A stretch of 37,771 nt of DNA, taken from the NCBI GenBank assembly GCA_013288745.1, contig JABDBG010000011.1, positions 5,761-43,531 of the forward strand. The letters run 5' to 3'. Shown here one piece after another: positions 1-9,147 of this stretch. Position numbers and translations under genes: made by a program. The notes under the pieces are model-generated. The model had not been told where the DNA came from. It did not search any database and was given only the letters and a program-made list of their open reading frames with translations. How positions within the stretch are numbered: the first letter of the stretch is position 1; each line of letters begins with the position of its first letter. The stretch comes from Bacteroidota bacterium. Lineage in GTDB: Bacteria > Bacteroidota > Bacteroidia > Chitinophagales > Chitinophagaceae.

Positions 1-1370
1 AATCCTGTAACTGCATAACTGGTAGGTGTACCCGATGCAATAATTGTATACGCAGTGAATGCAACTCCTACTGTTCCGCTTGTTGTTGATGCGCTCGATA
101 TGACAGGAACTGCAGGATTAATTGTTATCGTTAAAACTTTCGTTCCTGTTCCTGTGATATTCGTTGCTTTAAGCGTATCAATAAATGTTCCTGTTGATGT
201 TGGCGTTCCACTTATTATTCCTGTTGATGTATTGACCGTTAATCCTGCTGGCAACCCAGTAGCTGTATAGCTGGTAGGTGTATTCGATGCGATGATCGTG
301 TACGCCGCGAAAACAGTTCCTACTGTTCCACTTGCTGTTGCTGCACTTGATATAACAGGTATGGCTGGATTGATCGTTATCGTTAAAACTTTTGTTCCTG
401 TACCCGTAATATTCGTTGCTTTAAGTGTATCAATGAATGTCCCTGCTACTGTTGGCGTTCCACTTATTATTCCTGTTGCTGTATTGATCGATAATCCCGC
501 TGGTAATCCTGTAACTGCATAACTGGTAGGTGTACCCGATGCAATAATTGTATACGCAGTGAATGCAACTCCTACTGTTCCGCTTGTTGTTGATGCGCTC
601 GATATGACAGGAACTGCAGGATTAATTGTTATCGTTAAAACTTTCGTTCCTGTTCCTGTGATATTCGTTGCTTTAAGCGTATCAATAAATGTTCCTTGTA
701 CCGTTGGTGTTCCGCTTATTATTCCTGTTGATGTATTGATCGTTAATCCTGCTGGCAACCCAGTAGCTGTATAACTGGTAGGTGTATTCGATGCGATGAT
801 CGTGTACGCAGTAAACACAGCTCCTACTGTTCCACTTGCTGTTGATCCACTTGATATAACAGGTATGGCTGGATTGATCGTTATCGTTAAAACTGTTGTT
901 CCTGTTCCACCTGCATTTGTTGCTTTAAGCGTATCAATGAATGTTCCTGCTGCCGTTGGTGTTCCGCTTATTACGCCGGTTGAAGTATTGATCGTTACTC
1001 CTGCCGGCAATGTTCCTGTTTCAGAATAACTCGTTGGGGTATTCGTTGCCGTTATTGAATAACTAAATGCTGTACCGGTTGTTCCGCCTGCTGTTGTTGC
1101 ACTTGTGATAAGCGGCGCATTTGGTAAAATTGTGATTGTTACTACTTTTGTGCCTGCACCTCCAGAATTAATTGCTTTAACAGTGTCGATGTATGTGCCT
1201 GCAGTTGTGGGTGTGCCACTTATTACCCCTGAAGTATTTATAGTTAATCCCGGTGGCAATACGCCTGCTACTGCATAACTTGTTGGACTATTTGTTGCAG
1301 TTATCGTATACCCTGCGAAGAGTACTCCTACTGTCCCGCTTGCTGTTGCAGTACTTGTTACTACCGGTGC
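1..1370 (-). repeat. Tandem He_PIG Ig-like repeat array inside the GH31 gene
   Basis: Five complete units and one partial unit of 84 codons (252 bp) follow each other without linkers. Each carries the motifs SGTVG, PTSY, LPAG, ISGTPT and FIDT(L/V)KATN. Units alternate in two types, so the DNA has a 504-bp super-period: bases 1-192 are identical to 505-696. This implies recent duplication or gene conversion of a two-unit block. Two older, more diverged units of the same fold lie at about 1991-2495, on the far side of the CBM9-like domain. Such arrays usually act as rigid spacers or adhesive stalks in surface proteins. Confidence 0.93.
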
Positions 1371-4300
1371 TGTTGCTGCACACACTGTTAAAGCAACAGT
1401 GCCAAAATCTGCCGGATTATTATAATCATCCGTAGCAGTTCCATTCCAGCCCGCTACCGCTTCACGTGTTGTGGTCGCATTTTGCTGATCATTTATATTG
1501 ATATCAAAACCAATTGCTTTACCATTTACCGGAGGTGTTCCGCCAATAGTTGCCCACGGAATAGCTACTTCTAAATTATATCCTCCTGTAACTGATGGAA
1601 TGGCATAAGTAATTCCTGTTGTTACAAGCGGAGCATCTCCTGTTATATTCGCAGTGGTTGCAGCGATATTCCAGTTAAAGCGATACTGGTGATCGTTTGC
1701 TGTGTAGGCATTTGTTTTATTATTATTACCTGCAATAAATAATTCTACACCATCCTTATCATATACATTTGTTCCTACACTGCTTGTATTCGCATCTTTC
1801 ACCTGAACCAAAACGTACAAATTAGTTGCATCATACATTGCCTGCCAGGTTGATCCTGTTTGTATGACTCCCTGAATTGTATTTGTGATGGCATTTTTTG
1901 GAGCATTGCTCCATACCGGATCTACAGTACCATCGATTATTGGGACCGACGTAGCATTAATGATCATGGATGTTGAACATGGTGCAAATGCAGCTATAGT
2001 AATAGTTAAAATTTGAGTGCCTGTTCCTCCTGCATTCGTTGCTTTTACTGTATCGATAAATGTTCCTATTGCTGTAGGAGTTCCGAAAATTGTTGTACCC
2101 GAAAATATTATTCCTGGAGGTAATGTTCCTGTAACACTATAACTCACCGGACTGTTGGATGCCGCTATTGTATAACTGAATGCTGTATTTATTACTCCGC
2201 TTGCGGTAGCAGCACTTGTGATTACGGGTATCAAAGGATTTGCTATTGCAATAATCAATGTTCCTGTCCCTCCCCCCGCGGCATTGGTTGCTGTAACTAT
2301 CACTGTTGATGTGCCGACTGCCGTTGGAGTTCCACTAATTAAACCTGTTGATGTGTTTAATGTTAAGCCTGCAGGCAATGTTCCTGTTGTTAAGGAATAA
2401 CTTGTTGGACTATTCGTCGCTGCAATCGTATAACTAAATGCTGAACCTACCGTGCCCGCCAGCGTTGCTGACGTTACAGCCGGTATTGCCGGTGCATTCA
2501 AAACAAATGTTACATAATTCAAATTAAAACCTCCCGTTTCCATATAAATTCTCATTATATGTTTGCCGACAGCAAGAGCAGGAGTTGTTACACTGGCTGT
2601 TTGCCATGTTTGAAAACCAGTTGTATTGGGAACAGCTATGCTTCCCGAAATATTTACTCCATCTATTTCTACGTGAAAGCTATTGCCAGCGGTAGCAGAT
2701 GCAACACGCGCCTGCAAAGTGTACGTTCCCGCGGAAGTTACATTCACTGTATATTTTTCCCATTCACCGGTGGCTGTAAAACCAACATCATATCCTCCAC
2801 CCGCATCTGCGCAAGTTTCAACATCTACACTTTCTGTTGTTCGGTATTGGCCACCATCATTTGCCGTGTCCGTATCATAGTATGCAATGCCTTGCCCCCC
2901 TACATCATAATTTTCTGCTTGTATTGTTCCGGGGATCGGCCATGCTGTACCGCCGTACGGCGCTTCACCTGTTGCAGATAATGGTATCTTAACGATATTA
3001 CTATCTACCCAATTTGTATAAGTGATGCCTGCCGGTGTTACGATCCCTACTCTGTATCGGTTAGTACTTGTAGATAAAGAACCGCTATCGACAGTAGCAG
3101 TTAAAATAAGAGAATCAGTTCCTAAAGGTTGGATATTGAATTCTCTCATTAGGTAAGCGCCGCTCTGGTAACTATATCCTTCGCCTGAATCTGTGTAATT
3201 TACTCCGTGCGCACGATTGCTCGCATCCAGACTTACCAAAAGCGTTAATGAATCGGCTGTATAATTTGCAGTGCTTTGTATTATTTGTCCAAGTGGCAAT
3301 ATCGATCCTGCTTTGATCAACACATTGGGCTGGGTAGGATCATTCTTGCTATCTTCTCCCACTAAAGAAATGCTTGTCCATACGCCTGTTGGATAATTTA
3401 CACCTGTTGCCCATTTAGGAATGATCATTAAAATATCCCCTAACATAAATGCCTGTTGCTGGCTACGAAGACTTGCATTGGTTGGCTCAGCAAAAAATAG
3501 CGGACGCATAATTGGCAATCCATCGGTTGATGCTTCTTGTGTTAATGTATATATATAAGGTAATAAACGATACCTGCGTTGTAAGGCAATACGACAAATT
3601 TGTTCTGTAGCAGCACCGTTCACCCAAGGCTCTCTCATTGGACTTCCTTTCTCGGAGTGATTTCTATAAAAAGGATAAAAAGTTCCCAGTGCCATCCATT
3701 GCCCTATAAGTGCAGCAGAGGGTGTTCCTGAATAACCCGTAACATCTGCTCCTACAATTGGCTGTCCTGATAAACCCATTGTCAATATCATCGGAACAGA
3801 TAATTGCATATGCGCAGCTGTAGCCATATTATCACCTGTCCAGGTAGCAGCATATTGTTGTCCGCCTAAAAAATTAGAACGCGATAATACAAAGGGTCTT
3901 TTAGTTGGATTAGCTGCCATGATACCTGCACGAGATGCCTGTACCATTAATCTTCCAAATACATTGTGATAGCGTAAGTGAGACCCGGCGGGCAGGATAC
4001 CACCACCACGGTGCCAGTTATTGGTCGGCATCGAATTGGTTACACCACCGAATACAGAGGGTTCATTCATATCGTTCCAAACACCATCCACACCCGTAGC
4101 CATAAAACTTGGATACAATCCCGACCACCAGGTTCTTGTTGCAGGCATAGTAAAATCGGGAAATACACAGGCTCCCGGCCAAACGTTTCCAACGAAATCG
4201 GTGACCTGATCACTTTGCTTTACCCAGTTATTTCCTGCAGTACCCTGATCGTAAATAGTATATCCTGTTTGTTGTTTTACACCCGGATCGATCATCCAGA

Positions 4301-5117
4301 CAGAATGAAAATTTTTGCTATGCAGATAAGTATTTAACGCCGTTGGATTGGGATAGCCTGTAGGAGAAAAAGTAAATATTTTATATTGATCCATGTAATC
4401 AATATCCATCCAAATATTATCGCAGGGTAATTGATTAATTCTAAAACTATCTGCAATAGCTTTCACCTGTGTATCTGTGAGATAGGAATATCTACATTGA
4501 TGGTAGCCTAAAGACCAGATCGGAGGCAAACTAATTTTCCCCGTCAATGTGCCTAATTCCTGTACTGCCGCTTGCGGACTTGCAGCTTCAAAGGTTAATA
4601 CTCTAAAAGCAGGCCCCTGAGAATTAAAAACAATGCTTGTATCAGTAATGGCGATCGTCATCTCCCAGGTATTATCTGCAATAACACCAAATGCAGTCCC
4701 ATTAGCTCTTACACCCATTACCCATGGATGAGACTGGTATAATTGCTGTCCGCCAAACGAGGCATACGTATAGTTATCAGTGTTCCATAATGTAATGCTG
4801 GTGTTGTTTCTGCGTAGTGCCCCGGTAACTTCTCCCGTACCATAAAAATCTACGCCGGTACCACAATTAACTGTTGCAATATTATTGGTGCCACTTATGG
4901 AAAAAGTAGGATTTAATTTCCAGCCTGACTGAGCCCCCGGATTAACAACGGGTTCATTTTGAATGGCGAATGAAGGTGTGTTTTGCGTTGCATCATAACC
5001 CGCAGGATAAAAGACAGACAGGTTAGTTGATGAGGAGGCTGTTTGTGCCGCTACTGATGAAATGGTAAATACATACGCAAGCAATAAAGTAACTATTCGT
5101 GTAGTTATTTTTTTCAT
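1..5117 (-). CDS. Secreted GH31 glycosidase (alpha-glucosidase-like), multi-domain, C-terminus missing
   Basis: The reading frame is open from the ATG at 5117 to the window edge, giving 1705 codons with no stop. Residues 1-24 are a Sec signal peptide (cleavage near VAA|Q). A beta-sandwich precedes the GH31 barrel (about 195-540), which has IWMDIDYM, the nucleophile motif WNDMNEP (Asp349) and the acid/base motif WTGDN (Asp429). The 80-residue spacing fits the family. A CBM6-like domain follows at about 728-874 (IQAENYD near its start), then two Ig-like He_PIG repeats (875-1042), a CBM9-like domain (about 1046-1249) and at least five and a half more repeats (1250-1705). GH31 enzymes hydrolyse alpha-glucosides or alpha-xylosides; the WNDMNEPS form favours alpha-glucosidase. 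The protein is secreted and probably cell-surface anchored. A type IX secretion tail may lie beyond the edge, but this cannot be seen. The exact substrate is unknown. Confidence 0.93.
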   Translation of the reverse strand, partial: MKKITTRIVTLLLAYVFTISSVAAQTASSSTNLSVFYPAGYDATQNTPSFAIQNEPVVNPGAQSGWKLNPTFSISGTNNIATVNCGTGVDFYGTGEVTGALRRNNTSITLWNTDNYTYASFGGQQLYQSHPWVMGVRANGTAFGVIADNTWEMTIAITDTSIVFNSQGPAFRVLTFEAASPQAAVQELGTLTGKISLPPIWSLGYHQCRYSYLTDTQVKAIADSFRINQLPCDNIWMDIDYMDQYKIFTFSPTGYPNPTALNTYLHSKNFHSVWMIDPGVKQQTGYTIYDQGTAGNNWVKQSDQVTDFVGNVWPGACVFPDFTMPATRTWWSGLYPSFMATGVDGVWNDMNEPSVFGGVTNSMPTNNWHRGGGILPAGSHLRYHNVFGRLMVQASRAGIMAANPTKRPFVLSRSNFLGGQQYAATWTGDNMATAAHMQLSVPMILTMGLSGQPIVGADVTGYSGTPSAALIGQWMALGTFYPFYRNHSEKGSPMREPWVNGAATEQICRIALQRRYRLLPYIYTLTQEASTDGLPIMRPLFFAEPTNASLRSQQQAFMLGDILMIIPKWATGVNYPTGVWTSISLVGEDSKNDPTQPNVLIKAGSILPLGQIIQSTANYTADSLTLLVSLDASNRAHGVNYTDSGEGYSYQSGAYLMREFNIQPLGTDSLILTATVDSGSLSTSTNRYRVGIVTPAGITYTNWVDSNIVKIPLSATGEAPYGGTAWPIPGTIQAENYDVGGQGIAYYDTDTANDGGQYRTTESVDVETCADAGGGYDVGFTATGEWEKYTVNVTSAGTYTLQARVASATAGNSFHVEIDGVNISGSIAVPNTTGFQTWQTASVTTPALAVGKHIMRIYMETGGFNLNYVTFVLNAPAIPAVTSATLAGTVGSAFSYTIAATNSPTSYSLTTGTLPAGLTLNTSTGLISGTPTAVGTSTVIVTATNAAGGGTGTLIIAIANPLIPVITSAATASGVINTAFSYTIAASNSPVSYSVTGTLPPGIIFSGTTIFGTPTAIGTFIDTVKATNAGGTGTQILTITIAAFAPCSTSMIINATSVPIIDGTVDPVWSNAPKNAITNTIQGVIQTGSTWQAMYDATNLYVLVQVKDANTSSVGTNVYDKDGVELFIAGNNNKTNAYTANDHQYRFNWNIAATTANITGDAPLVTTGITYAIPSVTGGYNLEVAIPWATIGGTPPVNGKAIGFDININDQQNATTTREAVAGWNGTATDDYNNPADFGTVALTVCAATAPVVTSTATASGTVGVLFAGYTITATNSPTSYAVAGVLPPGLTINTSGVISGTPTTAGTYIDTVKAINSGGAGTKVVTITILPNAPLITSATTAGGTTGTAFSYSITATNTPTSYSETGTLPAGVTINTSTGVISGTPTAAGTFIDTLKATNAGGTGTTVLTITINPAIPVISSGSTASGTVGAVFTAYTIIASNTPTSYTATGLPAGLTINTSTGIISGTPTVQGTFIDTLKATNITGTGTKVLTITINPAVPVISSASTTSGTVGVAFTAYTIIASGTPTSYAVTGLPAGLSINTATGIISGTPTVAGTFIDTLKATNITGTGTKVLTITINPAIPVISSAATASGTVGTVFAAYTIIASNTPTSYTATGLPAGLTVNTSTGIISGTPTSTGTFIDTLKATNITGTGTKVLTITINPAVPVISSASTTSGTVGVAFTAYTIIASGTPTSYAVTG

Positions 5118-5255
5118 TAATAGCAGTTTGGTTATAGCAATCGTTAAAGCCGGCCTAGCCGACGGATAAAGGTAGAGAAAGAATTCTAATTAACGCAATT
5201 ATGCTTTTTTAATAAAATTTCATAACTTTTGAAGTAATGAAACAAAAATGATCAG

Positions 5256-7397
5256 ATGAAAAATATACTTATGGTTTTAACAATAGCAGCATTATTTGCC
5301 ATTACGGCTTCGTTTGAAACTGGTAAACAGGATACTGAACAAAATGGATTACCTGTGTCTAATCCTTTCAGTTCGGTAAGTACATTACCTTACGGAGTAC
5401 CGGATTTTAGCAAGATAAAAGATGCTGATTACAAACCTGCGTTTGAAGAAGGCATTCAACAACAAATAAAGGAGATAGAAAAAATAGCGAATGACCCTGC
5501 CGCCCCAACATTTGAGAATACGTTTATTGCGATGGAGAAAAGCGGGCAGTTATTAAAACGCGTAGTAAACACTTTTGGCATGGTATCAGGCGCCAATACG
5601 GACGACACATTACAACATTTACAAGAAGAAATGGCGCCTAAACTTGCAGCTTGTTCAGATGCCATGTACCTCAACGCTAACTTGTTTAAACGCGTTTCAA
5701 CAATACATGATCAATTGTCTTCATTAAATCTGGATCCTGAATCTAAAAAATTAGTTGAAGTTGATTATTTAAAATTTGTGATGGCGGGTGCAAAGCTTAC
5801 AGATGCTGATAAAATAACAATAAAAAAACTAAACGAAGAAGATGCGTCCCTGAGTGCAAAATTTACCAATCAAATGGTAAATGGTGTAAAAGCTGGAGCC
5901 TTACTTACCAATGATTCTACCCTGCTTGCGGGCCTTGCTAAAAATGAACTGGACGCACTTGCCCTAAATGCTAGAACCAATAATGCTAACTGCAAATACC
6001 TGGTTCCTTTACAAAATACAACACAGCAACCTATTTTGCAATCGTTATCCAATCGTACAACAAGACAAAAAATTTTCGAGGCCTCATGGGATCGTGCAGA
6101 AAAAAATGATTCGAATGATACGCGGAAAGTCATCGTGCGCCTTGCTTCTATAAGAGCACAACAAGCGAAGATATTAGGATATGCTAATTATGCTGCATGG
6201 CAACTTCAGGATCAGATGGCACAAACACCTCAGGCGGTAGATTCTTTTTTAGCAAAACTTGTTCCTTCAGTGAGGGCAAAAGCTACAACCGAAGCTGCCG
6301 ATATTCAAAAACTGATCGATCAACAAAAAGGCGGCTTTACTTTACAACCTTATGATTGGGAATATTATTCAGACCTGGTTCGTAAAGCAAAATACAATTT
6401 GGATGACAATGAAATAAAACCATATTTCGAATTAAATAAAGTGTTGGAAGATGGTGTTTTTTATGCAGCCAATCAATTATATGGAATAACATTTAAAGAA
6501 CGCCATGATATTCCCGTGTATCAAAAAGACGTAAAAGTGTTCGAGATATTTGACACTGATGGTAAACCAATGGCGCTATTTTATTGCGATTATTTTAAAC
6601 GTGATAATAAATCAGGCGGAGCCTGGATGGGTAGCCTGATCGATCAATCAACACTATTAGGCGAACAACCTGTAATATATAATGTTTGCAATTTTACAAA
6701 ACCTGCTGCCGGTCAGCCTGCATTGATAAGCTTTGATGATGTAACAACCATGTTCCATGAATTTGGACACGGGCTTCACGGTTTATTTGCGGCACAAAAA
6801 TATGCAACGCTTTCAGGTACAAACGTAGCAAGAGATTATGTTGAATTTCCTTCACAATTCAATGAAAACTGGGCATTGTATCCAACAGTTTTAAAACATT
6901 ATGCCGTTAATTATAAAACGGGTGAACCTATTCCGCAAAGTCTCATTGATAAAATAAAAAATGCCGCTGCTTTTAATGAAGGATATGGTTATAGTGAAAT
7001 ATTAGCGGCAGCTTCGCTTGATCTTCAATGGCATAGTATTACTGATACCAACGCTGTAAAAGATGTGGACGCATTTGAAAAACAAGCGCTGCACAAGGCA
7101 GGATTAGATATGCCACAGGTTCCGCCCCGCTATCGTTCTACTTATTTTCAACATATCTGGGGAGGTGGTTATGCCTCAGGTTATTATGCGTATTCGTGGA
7201 CAAAGATGTTGGCACAAGATGCTTATTCATGGTTCCTGGAAAATGGTGGTTTAACAAGAGCTAACGGACAACGCTTTCGTGAAATGATATTATCACGCGG
7301 AAATACAGAAGATTATAACGTAATGTTTAAAAATTTCCGTGGCCATACACCCGATATACAACCGTTAGAAAAAGACCTTGGGCTGCCGGTCAATTAA
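5256..7397 (+). CDS. M3 family zinc metallopeptidase, peptidyl-dipeptidase Dcp-like
   Basis: This 713-residue protein has an N-terminal hydrophobic signal (residues 1-20, no lipobox cysteine), so it is probably periplasmic. The zinc site is HEFGH at His501-Glu502-His505, and the third ligand Glu530 sits in VEFPSQFNENW, the form seen in bacterial Dcp rather than in oligopeptidase A. The C-terminal half is the helical M3 fold, including GYGYSEI and the late GGYASGYYAY segment. Dcp releases dipeptides from the C-terminus of oligopeptides. The length is normal for the family. The gene starts 138 bp from the divergent GH31 gene, and its last 8 bp overlap the convergent methyltransferase gene. I see no clear operon partner. 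Confidence 0.93.
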   Translation: MKNILMVLTIAALFAITASFETGKQDTEQNGLPVSNPFSSVSTLPYGVPDFSKIKDADYKPAFEEGIQQQIKEIEKIANDPAAPTFENTFIAMEKSGQLLKRVVNTFGMVSGANTDDTLQHLQEEMAPKLAACSDAMYLNANLFKRVSTIHDQLSSLNLDPESKKLVEVDYLKFVMAGAKLTDADKITIKKLNEEDASLSAKFTNQMVNGVKAGALLTNDSTLLAGLAKNELDALALNARTNNANCKYLVPLQNTTQQPILQSLSNRTTRQKIFEASWDRAEKNDSNDTRKVIVRLASIRAQQAKILGYANYAAWQLQDQMAQTPQAVDSFLAKLVPSVRAKATTEAADIQKLIDQQKGGFTLQPYDWEYYSDLVRKAKYNLDDNEIKPYFELNKVLEDGVFYAANQLYGITFKERHDIPVYQKDVKVFEIFDTDGKPMALFYCDYFKRDNKSGGAWMGSLIDQSTLLGEQPVIYNVCNFTKPAAGQPALISFDDVTTMFHEFGHGLHGLFAAQKYATLSGTNVARDYVEFPSQFNENWALYPTVLKHYAVNYKTGEPIPQSLIDKIKNAAAFNEGYGYSEILAAASLDLQWHSITDTNAVKDVDAFEKQALHKAGLDMPQVPPRYRSTYFQHIWGGGYASGYYAYSWTKMLAQDAYSWFLENGGLTRANGQRFREMILSRGNTEDYNVMFKNFRGHTPDIQPLEKDLGLPVN

Positions 7398-8022
7398 TTT
7401 TCTTTCTGTAAGCGACCGATTGAATAAAATTATGGTAATGAGCAATTTTAAAAACGGGATAATATAGAGCAGTAAAAAATTGATCCATATTAACTAGCTG
7501 TTGTGTTTCTATTTTGCATGTAATGCGGAAAAAGAAATACATTATTTTTAAAAGGATCTTTTGCCACAAAGGATTATGGGTTTCATCATAAACAAAATCA
7601 GCATACAGCCATACGCCATTTTTATCCAGGTACGTATCAAGTTTGTTAAATATTAATGAGATCTTTTCAATCTGAAAATTATCGAATAGAAACGGAGTTA
7701 TAATAACATCATAGCTCTTATCTGTTGTATATGCTTCAACAGGCTGATGTATATAAGTAATTTCATTTGACTGATGATCTTTTTTTTGCGATAGCCGGAT
7801 CATTTTTGCAGATGATTCTACATAATCAATTTTTAATCCTTCGGAATAAATGGCACTTATTTCTTCTAATATCCATCCTGTACCACCTCCAACAATTAAA
7901 ATGCGGCTATTTGCCGGAATAAATTTTAATAAACTTACCTGCGCCTTCACAATGGAATTGCCTAATACGATCTTTCTAATCAGATCATAACTTGAAGCGA
8001 CCTTATCGTAATTGGTTGCCAT
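7390..8022 (-). CDS. Class I SAM-dependent methyltransferase
   Basis: A 210-residue protein is obtained from the ATG at 8022. A longer frame to 8061 exists but would run into the upstream UbiA-like gene, and MATNYDKVASSYD is a typical methyltransferase N-terminus. Motif I is ILIVGGGTGW (about residues 41-50), the glycine loop that binds SAM. An acidic motif II (IDYVE) and YDVIITPFLFDNF (motif IV region) follow. The substrate is unknown. The start lies 5 bp after the stop of the UbiA-like gene, so the two are almost certainly co-transcribed. A UbiA-fold protein plus a methyltransferase recalls quinone or polyprenyl-lipid tailoring, but this is inference only. The 3' end overlaps the M3 peptidase gene by 8 bp. 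Confidence 0.85.
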   Translation of the reverse strand: MATNYDKVASSYDLIRKIVLGNSIVKAQVSLLKFIPANSRILIVGGGTGWILEEISAIYSEGLKIDYVESSAKMIRLSQKKDHQSNEITYIHQPVEAYTTDKSYDVIITPFLFDNFQIEKISLIFNKLDTYLDKNGVWLYADFVYDETHNPLWQKILLKIMYFFFRITCKIETQQLVNMDQFFTALYYPVFKIAHYHNFIQSVAYRKKIN

Positions 8023-8027
8023 AAAAT

Positions 8028-8936
8028 TTATTTTACAAACTGCATGGCGATGATGCCACAAACTGCCTTCAGTAATATCAATCCGTCTATTACTATTAAA
8101 TAATATAATATTTTTTTCTGTCGCTGCATTGAATAAGCAACTAATAACAACAATAAAAAAGGTATCAGGTTAAAAAAGATCGGCAAAAAAGTAAAATGCC
8201 TGTACTGCGCAAACCCAAACAGAAAAAAAATACCGATCAAAGAAAGCGGGATCAAAATAAAGAATATAGTATTATTCAAACCAAATCTTACAACAAATGT
8301 TTTTAACTGATGATTGGAATCATCTTCATAATCCTTCATATCGAACATGATCGCGTTGACAGTACAGAACATCCAGTTTTTTACAAAAAGTGCCAGGACT
8401 AAAATAAGGTCCGCATAATAATAGCCACGTTCAAGCTGTAATACAATAAGCGGTAAAAGACTAACACTGCAAGCCCATACAAAGCCAATAACAAAAGCTT
8501 TTACCCAACCCGTGTTACGAAGGTTTAATGTAAAGAAAGACCTCGGCAACAAGCCATAATATAATATTGCCGATAACAACATTATTGTAATGATGAACCA
8601 ATATCGAAAAGGCATATGCAGCAGGTTCTCATAATCATTGAATAACATGATACAACCAAGCAATACGCAGGTAGATAATAATATCCATTGGGTGTATTGT
8701 ACCAACACATGATGTTCAATATACCAGGCAGATCTCGGATTATGCAAAGAAAAAGATTGCAGCGGTTCTGCATAGGCATAAGTATAATACATTACTGTAC
8801 CACAAAAAAGCAATACATAATAGATCACCGAATTAAAAGGCAGGCGTAGTTGAAAAGCGGTTTCAAGCGACAACGCTACAGAAAGAATGCCTACAAAGTA
8901 GTTTCCAAAAAATATGAATTTTATAATTTTCCCCAA
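8028..8936 (-). CDS. UbiA prenyltransferase-like polytopic membrane protein
   Basis: This 302-residue protein has about eight to nine predicted membrane helices. The segment DMKDYEDD at Asp199-Asp206, followed by a TFVVRFG-like tail, matches the second Asp-rich motif of the UbiA superfamily, which binds the Mg-diphosphate of a prenyl donor. The first Asp-rich motif (NDxxDxxxD type) is not recognisable; the equivalent stretch near residues 48-60 reads MYYTYAYAE. The protein may therefore be catalytically altered. No ATG exists near the N-terminus. The start is a TTG at 8936, with an in-frame stop 9 bp upstream; the next Met (about residue 49) would remove the first helices. It is the first gene of a pair with the methyltransferase. 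Confidence 0.65.
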   Translation of the reverse strand: MGKIIKFIFFGNYFVGILSVALSLETAFQLRLPFNSVIYYVLLFCGTVMYYTYAYAEPLQSFSLHNPRSAWYIEHHVLVQYTQWILLSTCVLLGCIMLFNDYENLLHMPFRYWFIITIMLLSAILYYGLLPRSFFTLNLRNTGWVKAFVIGFVWACSVSLLPLIVLQLERGYYYADLILVLALFVKNWMFCTVNAIMFDMKDYEDDSNHQLKTFVVRFGLNNTIFFILIPLSLIGIFFLFGFAQYRHFTFLPIFFNLIPFLLLLLVAYSMQRQKKILYYLIVIDGLILLKAVCGIIAMQFVK

Positions 8937-9147
8937 TGCTATCTAAATGATTGGCAAAAATAGGCAATAAAAAAAGGCTCAATGGAAACAGCAAAAAGCT
9001 GTGCTTTTTTTGTCTTAATTAATGCTCAATTTGTAGAATTTTTTTCAATAAGTTACAACAATCCCCATTATTTAAAATGTGTTTAAACTGGCATGATTAT
9101 TAAGCAAACTAGAGAAACAGATTACTTAAAAACTTAAATCTATTATC

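Noticed and set aside
55..4337. Several plus-strand open frames of 60-140 codons, many Val/Pro-rich and repeated
   Set aside because: They are antisense shadows of the GH31 gene. Their repetition comes from the Ig-like repeats, and the minus frame is open throughout.
8023..8061. Longer start for the methyltransferase
   Set aside because: It would overlap the UbiA-like gene and adds residues unlike any methyltransferase N-terminus; ATG 8022 fits better.
8993..9009. AAAAAGC-TGT-GCTTTTT hairpin with a T-run
   Set aside because: It looks like a terminator but sits upstream of both neighbouring genes (divergent region) and the stem has only two G-C pairs, so a chance AT-rich palindrome is likely.
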